From contig DFFM01000017.1 of assembly GCA_002369515.1 (NCBI GenBank), forward strand, positions 1 through 19,022: a DNA stretch of 19,022 nt, read 5' to 3'. Source of the stretch: Prevotella sp. UBA3776 (GTDB taxonomy: Bacteria; Bacteroidota; Bacteroidia; Bacteroidales; Bacteroidaceae). The stretch's first letter is position 1; the number at the start of each line of letters is the position of its first letter. Shown here one piece after another: positions 1-6,592 of the stretch. A model generated the notes under the pieces. That model had not been told where the DNA came from and ran no database searches. It saw nothing but the letters and a program-made list of their open reading frames with translations. The position numbers and the translations under genes were made by a program.

Positions 1-1
1 T

Positions 2-9
2 GCAAAGTT
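2..9 (-). promoter_or_regulatory. possible leftward -7 box at window edge
   Basis: Read on the minus strand this is TAACTTTG, an exact match to the Bacteroidota -7 consensus TAnnTTTG. It would drive a gene lying left of the window. No matching -33 TTTG is seen at 19-21 nt, so this rests on one short motif. Confidence 0.3.
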
Positions 10-15
10 AAAGAA

Positions 16-73
16 GGGAGGGGAGCGGCTGGCGCGTTGAGATCTTTCCCTTTGGGAGGGGAGCGGCTGGCGC
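16..73. repeat. 20-bp perfect direct repeat (two copies)
   Basis: Positions 16-35 and 54-73 are identical over 20 bases (starting GGGAGGGG and ending CTGGCGC), 38 bp apart start to start. The repeat is GC-rich and noncoding, just upstream of the P5-like gene. It could be a remnant of a dispersed repeat or a short local duplication. No function is visible. Confidence 0.8.
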
Positions 74-141
74 ATCGGGGAGACATGAAGGGTGACTTGA
101 ACGAATTGAAAATACAAACTTAACAATTAATACTCCAGACT

Positions 142-582
142 ATGAAGAAATCGGATAAACAACTGCCTCGCGGATACCGCAACAACAACCCGCTGAACAT
201 TCGCCGGGGAACAAGATGGATAGGAATGGCCAAAAGGCAAAATGACAAGGAGTTCTGCGTGTTCGAGAGCATGGCCTACGGCTATCGTGCCGCGTTCAGA
301 ATACTGCAGACCTATTATTTCAAGTACAAGCTGCGGACGGTGGTGAGCATCATCAACCGTTGGGCGCCGCCCAGCGAGAACAACTCAATGGCCTACGCCA
401 AGTATGTGGCAGAGTATGCCGGGGTAAGCACCTCCACGCAGCTACCCTCGCCAACAGAGTATGAAGCGGTGTTCGTGTGGGTGAAAATCATGCTCGGCAT
501 GACGAAGTACGAGAACGGCCTGCTGCGCCCAGAAACGACGGCAGAATGTTTCAAAGGCTATTGGTTGGCAAATATGAGATAA
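142..582 (+). CDS. phage-type 'structural protein P5'/lysozyme-like protein
   Basis: Encodes 146 aa. The N-terminus carries RGYRNNNPLNIRRG (residues 10-23), followed by a conserved F-x(5)-GYRA segment (41-50) and INRWAPPSEN (71-80). This layout is typical of small phage and prophage proteins annotated in Bacteroidota as structural protein P5, related to virion-associated peptidoglycan-degrading proteins. From family knowledge a role at the cell wall is plausible, but no catalytic residue can be assigned here. There is no signal peptide or membrane segment, so any export would need a partner such as a holin or a tail. No other phage gene is in the window, so it is an orphan copy, perhaps a prophage relic or a domesticated lysin-like gene. 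The ATG at 142 is chosen because the conserved motif begins 9 residues later. No -7 box is seen upstream. Confidence 0.7.
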   Translation: MKKSDKQLPRGYRNNNPLNIRRGTRWIGMAKRQNDKEFCVFESMAYGYRAAFRILQTYYFKYKLRTVVSIINRWAPPSENNSMAYAKYVAEYAGVSTSTQLPSPTEYEAVFVWVKIMLGMTKYENGLLRPETTAECFKGYWLANMR

Positions 583-590
583 CACGAAAC

Positions 591-622
591 TCACATTCTC
601 ACATTCTCACATTCTCACATTT
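591..622. repeat. 8-bp tandem repeat, four units
   Basis: Three perfect TCACATTC units followed by one TCACATTT, directly after the stop codon of the P5-like gene. It is a noncoding microsatellite-like array and could vary in copy number between strains. Confidence 0.85.
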
Positions 623-664
623 TATCCCCTGAATTAACGCAATTTTAACATTTCTACCGAGAAA

Positions 665-704
665 CCCTCGTTCCGCCAGGTATTTCATCCTAAGGGAACG
701 GGGG
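665..704. terminator. possible hairpin, weak terminator candidate
   Basis: CCCTCGTTCC (665-674) can pair with GGAACGGGGG (695-704), 10 bp with one G-T wobble and a 20-nt loop. It lies 82 bp after the rightward P5-like gene. No T run follows on either side, so termination is unproven. Confidence 0.3.
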
Positions 705-733
705 CTTCTTGGGCCTAAAGACCGATTTGGGAT

Positions 734-770
734 AAAAAAACAGCACCAGAACAGATGTCTGAACTGGTGC
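734..770 (-). terminator. intrinsic terminator of the Ala/Pro-rich lipoprotein gene
   Basis: On the minus strand GCACCAG (complement of 764-770) pairs with CTGGTGC (743-749). An inner CAGA/TCTG stem lies inside it. Seven Ts (complement of 734-740) follow, separated by two nucleotides. It lies 34 bp after the leftward stop codon at 805, as expected for a rho-independent terminator. Confidence 0.85.
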
Positions 771-804
771 CGAAATTGAGAAAAAGTTTTTTTGTTTTTG
801 CGAA

Positions 805-1479
805 TTATAGTCTTACCTCTCCACCTTCGTCTTTGCTCTGCTTGCGTGCCGGAGCGGCCGGAGCAGGGGCAGGTTTGGCAGCCGGAGCGGCCATTTGTGC
901 TGGCTTGGCCGGAGCGGTTGGCTGTACGGCGGGTGCTGGAGTTTCTGCCGGTGTGGTTGACGAGGTGGTTGAGGGTTGTGGAATGGCTGGCTTTACGGGA
1001 GTTCGGCGAATGCTGTTCTCTGAAGCCTGCTTTGCACCTTCCTTGGCAGCTGCACCCAGAGCCTTTACAATGGTGGCAGCGTCGTCGGCTGCACCAATGG
1101 GCATGTTGGCGATTTTCACGACAATCTGGTTCAGGGTGGGGTCGTCGATGGCGAATGCCTTGATGTCCTCGGCATTGTCCTTGATGACCTGGTGGAGTTT
1201 CATGGCATAGACGCGGGCCACCTCCACATCACCACTGTCGGCCAGCTCGGTGATGCGCATCTGGGCGTCAGCAATGGCTTGGGTAAGGCCCTTGATGTCT
1301 TGCTCTTCAATCTCCAGAAGCAGCAGTTCCTGAAGTGTGTCGGCTTCTTCGACAGCAGCCATGACAGCCTGAGCGGCAGGGTCTTCGTTCGAGGAGATGC
1401 CTTGAAACCCTTTTTTGTTGTTGCAACCTGCCAACAGCAGTACAACGGCAACTGAGGCTATGAATAGTAATTTCTTCAT
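805..1479 (-). CDS. Ala/Pro-rich lipoprotein of unknown function
   Basis: Encodes 224 aa from the ATG at 1479. A frame open further upstream to 1524 is not used here, because the signal peptide begins at MKKLLFIASV. The lipobox is LLAGC with the lipidated Cys at residue 19, so export and lipidation are expected. Residues about 33-155 are predicted mostly helical and acidic (for example ELLLLEIEEQ, 51-60). Residues about 160-212 are a low-complexity Pro/Ala/Thr tail (PAPA, AKPA repeats) ending in a charged segment. Such tails usually act as flexible spacers or contact the cell wall. I do not recognise the family. The gene stands alone, with a -7 box at 1522-1529 and a terminator at 734-770, downstream of the his operon terminator. 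Confidence 0.8.
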   Translation of the reverse strand: MKKLLFIASVAVVLLLAGCNNKKGFQGISSNEDPAAQAVMAAVEEADTLQELLLLEIEEQDIKGLTQAIADAQMRITELADSGDVEVARVYAMKLHQVIKDNAEDIKAFAIDDPTLNQIVVKIANMPIGAADDAATIVKALGAAAKEGAKQASENSIRRTPVKPAIPQPSTTSSTTPAETPAPAVQPTAPAKPAQMAAPAAKPAPAPAAPARKQSKDEGGEVRL

Positions 1480-1521
1480 TTCAATGGGGTTGATAAATAC
1501 ATGTATATTTCTAAGCGGGCA

Positions 1522-1529
1522 CAAAATTA
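1522..1529 (-). promoter_or_regulatory. -7 box for the Ala/Pro-rich lipoprotein gene
   Basis: The minus strand reads TAATTTTG, an exact TAnnTTTG match, 42 bp upstream of the ATG at 1479. Transcription would start near 1515, giving a leader of about 35 nt. No clear TTTG is present at the -33 spacing. Confidence 0.55.
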
Positions 1530-1610
1530 ATCATTTTATTGGTAATGTGTCACTTTTATTTCGTATTTTTAACAACAAATTGCAAAGGTCCCCTCTCAAA
1601 TGTGTTGAGG

Positions 1611-1646
1611 AAAGAAAAATCCCCCTGCCGACAAAGGCAAGAGGAT
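1611..1646 (-). terminator. strong terminator after hisC
   Basis: On the minus strand ATCCTCTTGCC (complement of 1636-1646) pairs along all 11 positions, with two G-U wobbles, with GGCAGGGGGAT (complement of 1619-1629). The loop is 6 nt and TTTTCTTT follows. It starts 33 bp after the hisC stop and marks the end of the his operon. Confidence 0.85.
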
Positions 1647-1678
1647 GGGTGTATGCGTCAATATGCCCAAGGTGGGGG

Positions 1679-2713
1679 CTAATACTGTCGCAGGGCTGCC
1701 AGCAGCTCGTTGTTCTCGCTTTTTGTGCCAATGGTCACGCGCAGGCAGTTGCCGCACAACTGAACGTGTGTGCGGTTGCGCACGATGATGCCGCGGTCCA
1801 CCAAATAGTCGTAAATCTGCTGCGCGTCGGTCATTTTGCAGAGGAAGAAATTGGCGTCTGTCGGATAAACCTTCTGGCAGATGGGCAACATCCGGAAAGC
1901 CTCCATCATTCGGCTGCGCTCTTGCAGCAGCAGGCGCACCCACTTGTCCACCTCGTAAGGGTCGGCAAGTGCTTCGATGGCCTGCTGTTGGGTGAGTTGG
2001 TTGACGTTGTAGGGATATTTCACCTTGTTGAATATATCTACAATGTCCTTGCTGGCGAAGGCCATGCCCAGACGGATGGCAGCGCAGCCCCATGCCTTGC
2101 TGAAGGTGTTGAGCACAATGAGGTTGGGGTATTTGTTCAACTCTGTGCGCAGCGACTTCTGCGCCGAAAAGTCGATGTAGGCTTCGTCAACGATGACGAT
2201 GCCGTGGAATTGCTCGATGGTTTTGACCATTTCATCGTGGTCGATGCTGTTGCCCGTAGGGTTGTTGGGCGAGCAAATCCAGATGATTTTGGTGTGGTCG
2301 TCGCAGGCGGCCAACAGACGGTCGGCCTCCATTTGGTAGTGGTCGTCGAGCAGCACGGGGCGATACTCCACGTCGTTGATGTCGGCGCACACCTTATACA
2401 TTCCATAGGTGGGCTCGATGGCAACTACATTGTCCTTGCCGGGCTCGCAGAAGCAGCGGTAGGGCAGGTCGATGGCCTCGTCGCTGCCGTTGCCGAGGAA
2501 TATCTGTTCGGGGCTCACTCCTTTCACCTTGCTGAGCCTTTGTTTCACTTCCAGCTGCAGCGGGTCGGGGTAGCGGTTGAAGGGTGCGTTGTAGGGATTC
2601 TCGTTGGCATCGAGAAAAACACGAGCGTTGCGGCCGCTGTATTCGTTGCGGGCGCTGCTGTAGGGTGCCAGTCGCCAGATGTTGGGGCGAACCAGTTGTT
2701 CTAGGGGAGTCAT
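1679..2713 (-). CDS. hisC: histidinol-phosphate aminotransferase
   Basis: Encodes 344 aa, the normal length for this PLP-dependent class I/II aminotransferase. The enzyme converts imidazole acetol phosphate to L-histidinol phosphate in the cytoplasm, with glutamate as amino donor. Visible signatures are NGSDEAID (75-82), CSPNNPTG (147-154), DEAYIDF (176-182) and the PLP-binding lysine K206 in [15 protein letters not shown]. The start [22 protein letters not shown] matches the usual HisC N-terminus in this phylum. It is the last gene of hisG-hisD-hisC. The gap to hisD is 97 bp and is filled almost entirely by a tandem repeat, and no ribosome-binding site is visible. A terminator follows at 1611-1646. 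Confidence 0.97.
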   Translation of the reverse strand: MTPLEQLVRPNIWRLAPYSSARNEYSGRNARVFLDANENPYNAPFNRYPDPLQLEVKQRLSKVKGVSPEQIFLGNGSDEAIDLPYRCFCEPGKDNVVAIEPTYGMYKVCADINDVEYRPVLLDDHYQMEADRLLAACDDHTKIIWICSPNNPTGNSIDHDEMVKTIEQFHGIVIVDEAYIDFSAQKSLRTELNKYPNLIVLNTFSKAWGCAAIRLGMAFASKDIVDIFNKVKYPYNVNQLTQQQAIEALADPYEVDKWVRLLLQERSRMMEAFRMLPICQKVYPTDANFFLCKMTDAQQIYDYLVDRGIIVRNRTHVQLCGNCLRVTIGTKSENNELLAALRQY

Positions 2714-2719
2714 CGTTTT

Positions 2720-2806
2720 ATGGGTCTAATGGGAGTAATGGGTCTAATGGGAGTAATGGGTCTAATGGGAGAAATGTGTCAAATGGGAGAAATGTGTCTA
2801 ATGTGG
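2720..2806. repeat. 9-bp (18-bp higher-order) tandem repeat between hisD and hisC
   Basis: Nine consecutive 9-mers plus a partial tenth. ATGGGTCTA alternates with ATGGGAGTA (2720-2764), then more diverged units follow (ATGGGAGAA, ATGTGTCAA, ATGGGAGAA, ATGTGTCTA). The alternation gives an 18-bp unit. The array occupies nearly the whole 97-bp space between the hisD stop and the hisC start, so it lies in the his mRNA. Confidence 0.95.
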
Positions 2807-2810
2807 ACTT

Positions 2811-4094
2811 TTATTTCAGACTGTCAATGCGCACGGTCATGGCGTTTTTGTGGGCGTAGAGTTGCTCGTTTTCTGCCATCAGCTCAACGGCATGGCCAAT
2901 AGAGGAGATGCCTATTGGAGAGAGATGCTGGAAAGTGATTTTCCTTTGGTAGCTGTCCAGATTCACTCCGTTGTAGGCCGTTGCATAGCCATGGGTGGGC
3001 AGCGTGTGGTTGGTGCCGCTGGCATAGTCGCCGGCACTCTCACAAGCGTAGTGGCCAAGGAACACACTGCCTGCATTCACTACTTCAGCGGCCAACTGCT
3101 CGTAGTCGTCGGTAGCCAAGATGAGATGTTCCGGAGCGTAGGCGTTGCTCAGTTGCATGGCCTCCTGCTTGTTGCTGACAAGAACCAGCTTGCTGTTGTC
3201 CAACGCCTTGGCTGCTATCTCTTTGCGTGGCAGCTGTTGAAGTTGAAGTTCAACCTCGTTTTTCACCTCGTTGAGCATGGTTTCGCTGGTTGTGATGAGC
3301 AGCACCTGCGAGTCCGTACCGTGCTCAGCCTGTGAGAGCAGGTCGGCCGCCACAAACCTTGCATTGCTCGTTTCGTCAGCGATGACGCACACCTCCGAAG
3401 GGCCGGCGGGCATGTCGATGGCGCAGTCGTGGAGCGAAACCTGCTGCTTGGCGGCCATGACGTACTGGTTGCCGGGACCAAATATCTTATATACCTTTGG
3501 GATGCTCTCTGTGCCGAAGGCCATGGCGCCGATGGCCTGAACGCCGCCTGCCTTGAAGATGCGGTTCACGCCTGCTATCCGCGCGGCCACCAGAATGGCA
3601 GGGTTCACCTTGCCTTGCGCGTTGGGCGGTGTGCAGAGCACAATCTCGCGGCAGCCGGCAATCTTTGCGGGAGTGGCCAGCATGAGCACCGTGGAGAACA
3701 GCGGGGCGGTGCCTCCGGGAATGTAGAGGCCCACTTTCTCGATGGCGACACTCTTTTGCCAACAGGTTACCCCCGGCTGAGTTTCTACGGGCTTGCCTTC
3801 GAAACGCTGCGATTCGTGGAAAACCCGAATGTTGTGGTGGGCCAGGACAAGCGCTTCGCGCAGCTCTTTCGAAATGAGCTGTTCGGCTTCTTCCATTTCG
3901 GACTCGCTCACGGCAAGTGTGTTGAGTTCGGCATGGTCGAACTTGGCCTCATACTTCTTGACAGCGGCATCGCCATGCTGGCGGATGTCGCTGAGTACAC
4001 CGTTGACAACAGCATTGAGTTGCGAAACGTCCAGGTGCGGACGCTCCACAATGGTTTTCCATTCTTCTTGGCGGGGATATTTGATGATGTTCAT
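2811..4094 (-). CDS. hisD: histidinol dehydrogenase
   Basis: Encodes 427 aa, full length. It is a zinc enzyme that oxidises L-histidinol to L-histidine in two NAD-dependent steps, the last step of the pathway. The zinc and catalytic residues of the family are present: Q255 and H258 (LLSQAEHGTDSQ), the base pair E322/H323 (PEHLIL), D356 (ESAGDYASGTNHTLPT) and H415 (YAHKNAM). These sit at a constant offset of four from E. coli HisD. GPGNQYV (206-212) and AGPSEVCVIADE (230-241) are also conserved. It lies 30 bp downstream of hisG and upstream of hisC, so it is the middle gene of the operon. Its stop codon is 4 bp from the tandem repeat. Confidence 0.98.
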   Translation of the reverse strand: MNIIKYPRQEEWKTIVERPHLDVSQLNAVVNGVLSDIRQHGDAAVKKYEAKFDHAELNTLAVSESEMEEAEQLISKELREALVLAHHNIRVFHESQRFEGKPVETQPGVTCWQKSVAIEKVGLYIPGGTAPLFSTVLMLATPAKIAGCREIVLCTPPNAQGKVNPAILVAARIAGVNRIFKAGGVQAIGAMAFGTESIPKVYKIFGPGNQYVMAAKQQVSLHDCAIDMPAGPSEVCVIADETSNARFVAADLLSQAEHGTDSQVLLITTSETMLNEVKNEVELQLQQLPRKEIAAKALDNSKLVLVSNKQEAMQLSNAYAPEHLILATDDYEQLAAEVVNAGSVFLGHYACESAGDYASGTNHTLPTHGYATAYNGVNLDSYQRKITFQHLSPIGISSIGHAVELMAENEQLYAHKNAMTVRIDSLK

Positions 4095-4124
4095 GACTGT
4101 GTTTTGCCTCTATTTAGTGTCTCT

Positions 4125-4976
4125 CTACAGAATCATTTTCTCAATGGGAGTGACCAGAATGCCTTGGGCTCCCAGCTCTTTGAGTTTCCCGATGATTTCC
4201 CAGAAGCGCTTCTGGTCGAGCACAGTGTGGACCGAACACCACGCTTCGTCGGCCAGAGGGATGATGGTAGGGCTTTTCAGGCCGGGCAGCACCTCGATGA
4301 TTTCCTTCAGGCGCGCCTTGGGGGCGTTCATTCGCACGTATTTCTTGTCCTCGGCCTGGCGCACGGCTTCGAAGCGGAAGAGCATGTCGTTGAGTATCTG
4401 GCGTTTCTCTTCGCTCATCTGCCGGTTGGCTATGAGCAGGGCCTCGCTCTGCATCACCACCTCCACCTCGCGCAGATTGTTGCTCACCAGGGTGGAGCCA
4501 CTGCTCACGATGTCGAAGATGCCGTCGGCCAGCCCGATGCCCGGACTGATTTCAACGCTTCCTGTAATGACGTGGATGTCGGCTTTGATATGGTGCTTGT
4601 CGAGGAATGTCTGCAGAATGAAGGGGTAGGAAGTGGCAATCTTCTTGCCGTTGAACCATTCCACGCCCGGATAGTTGATTTCCTTTGGAATGGCGAGCGA
4701 GAGCCGGCACTTGCTGAATCCCAGACGGTCAACGATGTCGGCCTCCTCATGGCGCTCAACAAATTCGTTTTCGCCAACGATGCCAAGGTCGGCAACGCCG
4801 TTGGCCACGCTTTGGGGAATGTCGTCGTCGCGAAGATAGAGCACCTCAAGCGGGAAATTGGAACTCTGCACCAACAGCGTACGGCGCGAAGCGCTCACTT
4901 TGATGTCGGCTTCGGCCAGCAAATTCATTGTGTCGTCAAACAGACGCCCTTTCGATTGTACGGCTATACGTAACAT
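4125..4976 (-). CDS. hisG: ATP phosphoribosyltransferase, long form
   Basis: Encodes 283 aa. It catalyses the first, committed step of histidine synthesis, joining ATP and PRPP to make phosphoribosyl-ATP. The length and the C-terminal region (about 210-283, ending GAQGILVTPIEKMIL) identify the long HisG form. That form carries a ferredoxin-like regulatory domain for histidine feedback and needs no HisZ partner. The PRPP-binding loop is DGIFDIVSSGSTL (151-163). The N-terminus MLRIAVQSKGRLF is typical and fixes the ATG at 4976. It is the first gene of the operon, with a good promoter at 5026-5057. The predicted leader of about 43 nt is too short for a leader-peptide attenuator, so regulation is more likely allosteric. 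Confidence 0.97.
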   Translation of the reverse strand: MLRIAVQSKGRLFDDTMNLLAEADIKVSASRRTLLVQSSNFPLEVLYLRDDDIPQSVANGVADLGIVGENEFVERHEEADIVDRLGFSKCRLSLAIPKEINYPGVEWFNGKKIATSYPFILQTFLDKHHIKADIHVITGSVEISPGIGLADGIFDIVSSGSTLVSNNLREVEVVMQSEALLIANRQMSEEKRQILNDMLFRFEAVRQAEDKKYVRMNAPKARLKEIIEVLPGLKSPTIIPLADEAWCSVHTVLDQKRFWEIIGKLKELGAQGILVTPIEKMIL

Positions 4977-5025
4977 ACTTCAATAAAATCTCTATAAATT
5001 CTTAAAAAAGTAGATAATGTCGGTG

Positions 5026-5057
5026 CAAAATTACGCAAAAATGTGTAAATGTGCAAG
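5026..5057 (-). promoter_or_regulatory. his operon promoter
   Basis: On the minus strand the -7 box TAATTTTG (complement of 5026-5033) is an exact TAnnTTTG match. Twenty nt upstream lies CTTG (complement of 5054-5057), three of four with the -33 TTTG. Transcription would start near 5019. The -33 part overlaps the promoter of the divergent transglycosylase gene. Confidence 0.65.
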
Positions 5058-5073
5058 ATTTTGATTACTTTTG
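5042..5073 (+). promoter_or_regulatory. promoter of the MltF-like lipoprotein gene
   Basis: The -7 box TACTTTTG (5066-5073) fits TAnnTTTG exactly. TGTG at 5042-5045, 20 nt upstream, is a three-of-four match to the -33 TTTG. Predicted transcription starts near 5080. That is downstream of the GTG at 5051, so the GTG cannot be the start on this transcript. Confidence 0.65.
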
Positions 5074-5113
5074 CACACGTTTGGCGACAAATTGCAGACA
5101 GGACGTTACTAAT

Positions 5114-6310
5114 TTGAAAACAAAATCGTATATATATTCATTCGCTTTGCTTCTCTTGTTGGCGGCTTGCAAGCACGAGAACCCCGACAATCGCATCATT
5201 ACGCCTTGGGGCGAAGTGAAGGAGGACACCATTCCCACAAACGACGAGTTCACCATGAAGGACATGGTGACCAACGGCGAACTCATCATGCTCACCATGA
5301 GCGGCCCCGAGACCTATTATGACTACCGGGGGCGCGGCATGGGAACCCAGTATTTGCTGTGCAACCGGTTTGCCCGCACACTCGGCGTCAGCGTTCGGGT
5401 GGAGGTGTGCAAGGACACCGCCGAGATGGTGAGCCGCCTGGAGAACGGCGAGGCCGACATCATCGCTTTCATGCTGCCGCGGAAAATGAAGGGCAGCGAC
5501 AGCCTGCGTTTCTGCGGCGTGAAAAACGACTCGCTCAACGTTTCCTGGGCCGTACAGCAGAAAAATGCAGAGCTGGCCGACACGCTCGACAAATGGTTCC
5601 GTCCGCAGATGCTGGCCGAAGTGAAAAAAGAAGAGGCTTTCCTTCTGTCGGCGCGCAGCGTGAAGCGCCGCATCTTCTCGCCCATGCTCAATCGGAAGGG
5701 GGGCGTAATCTCTCATTACGACAAGTTCTTCATGACCTATGCCCCCATGGCGCGATGGGACTGGCGGCTCATGGCCGCCCAGTGCTATCAGGAGTCAACC
5801 TTCGACCCCAAGGCACGGTCGTGGGCTGGCGCTTGCGGACTCATGCAGATCATGCCCGGCACTGCCGACCATCTGGGACTGCCGCGCAACAAAATGTACG
5901 ACCCCGAGGCCAACATTGCTGCGGCTGGCAAGTATCTGCAGGAGCTCTCGGGCTATTTCAATGACATCCGCGACCGCAAAGAACGCACCAACTTCGTCCT
6001 GGCAAGCTACAATGGAGGTTATCATCACATCCGCGACGCCATGGCACTGGCCAGGAAGAACGGACGCAACCCCCAGCGATGGCGCGAGGTGTCGGAATAT
6101 GTGCTGAAGTTGCGTCAGCCCGAGTTCTATCGCGACCCCGTGGTGAAGCACGGCTACATGCGCGGAAACGAAACGGTGGATTACGTGGAGAAGATTCAGC
6201 AACGCTACGACCAGTACCGCGGTGTGGCGCGTCCGGCAGCCAAGCCTCCTGGCGGAGGCACCTACCGCACTCCCCAGAAGGCAAAGCACAAACACCGCTT
6301 CCACGTCTGA
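5114..6310 (+). CDS. MltF-like lytic murein transglycosylase lipoprotein
   Basis: Encodes 398 aa from a TTG at 5114. I prefer this start to the GTG at 5051 because it gives a clean lipoprotein signal (MKTKSYIYSFALLLLLAAC, lipid Cys 19) and the GTG lies before the predicted transcription start. Residues about 55-180 resemble the periplasmic solute-binding (SBP_bac_3) module of MltF, and residues about 205-375 are an SLT transglycosylase domain. Its marks are the catalytic Glu 227 in YQESTFDP, GLMQIMPG (242-249), ASYNGG (297-302) and a late YVEKI (357-361). The family cleaves the glycan strand of peptidoglycan to anhydromuropeptides in the periplasm. The tail after about 370 is Pro/Lys/His-rich. 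It is divergent from hisG and convergent with the lipoprotein gene at 6802. Confidence 0.9.
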   Translation: MKTKSYIYSFALLLLLAACKHENPDNRIITPWGEVKEDTIPTNDEFTMKDMVTNGELIMLTMSGPETYYDYRGRGMGTQYLLCNRFARTLGVSVRVEVCKDTAEMVSRLENGEADIIAFMLPRKMKGSDSLRFCGVKNDSLNVSWAVQQKNAELADTLDKWFRPQMLAEVKKEEAFLLSARSVKRRIFSPMLNRKGGVISHYDKFFMTYAPMARWDWRLMAAQCYQESTFDPKARSWAGACGLMQIMPGTADHLGLPRNKMYDPEANIAAAGKYLQELSGYFNDIRDRKERTNFVLASYNGGYHHIRDAMALARKNGRNPQRWREVSEYVLKLRQPEFYRDPVVKHGYMRGNETVDYVEKIQQRYDQYRGVARPAAKPPGGGTYRTPQKAKHKHRFHV

Positions 6311-6379
6311 TGCAATCTACCCGCGCTTTCTTTCCTTCATTCTGGGGGTGGGTTGAGGCGCATTGGGAAGGGCCATTAA

Positions 6380-6464
6380 ATTTTCTAGATAATTTGAACG
6401 TAACGTCGGGAAATAAAAAAATATCTCCCGACGTTATTTTTTTGTTGTCGGGAGATATTTTTTT
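6380..6464. repeat. three-armed hairpin element, copy 1 (bidirectional terminator candidate)
   Basis: Arm A (6401-6415, TAACGTCGGGAAATA) pairs with arm B (6422-6436, TATCTCCCGACGTTA) at 14 of 15 positions around an A6 loop. Arm B (6422-6432) also pairs perfectly over 11 bp with arm A' (6447-6457, GTCGGGAGATA). B:A' is followed by T7 on the plus strand (6458-6464) and by T7 on the minus strand (complement of 6415-6421), which is the layout of a bidirectional terminator. A:B and B:A' exclude each other. The flank contains TCTAGA-like sequence (CTAGAT, 6385-6390). Confidence 0.85.
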
Positions 6465-6467
6465 GTT

Positions 6468-6495
6468 GCCGTGAGTTGCGAAAATAACTCTCGGC
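6468..6495. repeat. intervening inverted repeat
   Basis: GCCGTGAGTT (6468-6477) pairs with AACTCTCGGC (6486-6495) at nine of ten positions around an 8-nt loop. It lies between the two three-armed elements. No T run follows. It may be a decayed third arm set or just part of the terminator region. Confidence 0.5.
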
Positions 6496-6505
6496 GTTGT
6501 GAATG

Positions 6506-6592
6506 AATTCTCTAGAATATCTGAATGCAGCGTCGGGAAATGAAAAAGCATCTCCCGGCGCTGTCTTTTTGTCGCCGGGGGATGCTTTTTTT
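6506..6592. repeat. three-armed hairpin element, copy 2 (bidirectional terminator candidate)
   Basis: It has the same layout as copy 1, with a constant 127-bp offset and no indel through the arms. Arm A is 6528-6542 (CAGCGTCGGGAAATG), arm B 6549-6563 (CATCTCCCGGCGCTG). B extended (6548-6560) pairs over 13 bp, one wobble, with A' at 6573-6585. T7 follows at 6586-6592, and A5 precedes at 6543-6547 for the minus strand. Several differences from copy 1 change both partners of a pair (A-T to G-C, T-A to C-G). TCTAGA is in the left flank (6511-6516). Confidence 0.85.

Noticed and set aside
1415..2704. Long plus-strand open frame (429 codons) opposite hisC
   Set aside because: The opposite strand encodes a full HisC with its PLP lysine. 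The plus frame has no family signature and runs through the hisC terminator and the neighbouring promoter.
2720..2806. Possible CRISPR-like array
   Set aside because: Units are 9 bp with no spacers, and there are no cas genes. It is a simple tandem repeat.
2584..2859. Plus-strand frame encoding NGS repeats
   Set aside because: The repeats are just the translation of the 9-bp noncoding tandem array in the hisD-hisC gap.
3429..4973. 514-codon plus-strand open frame opposite hisD and hisG
   Set aside because: It spans two genes with intact catalytic residues on the other strand and is a by-product of their codon use.
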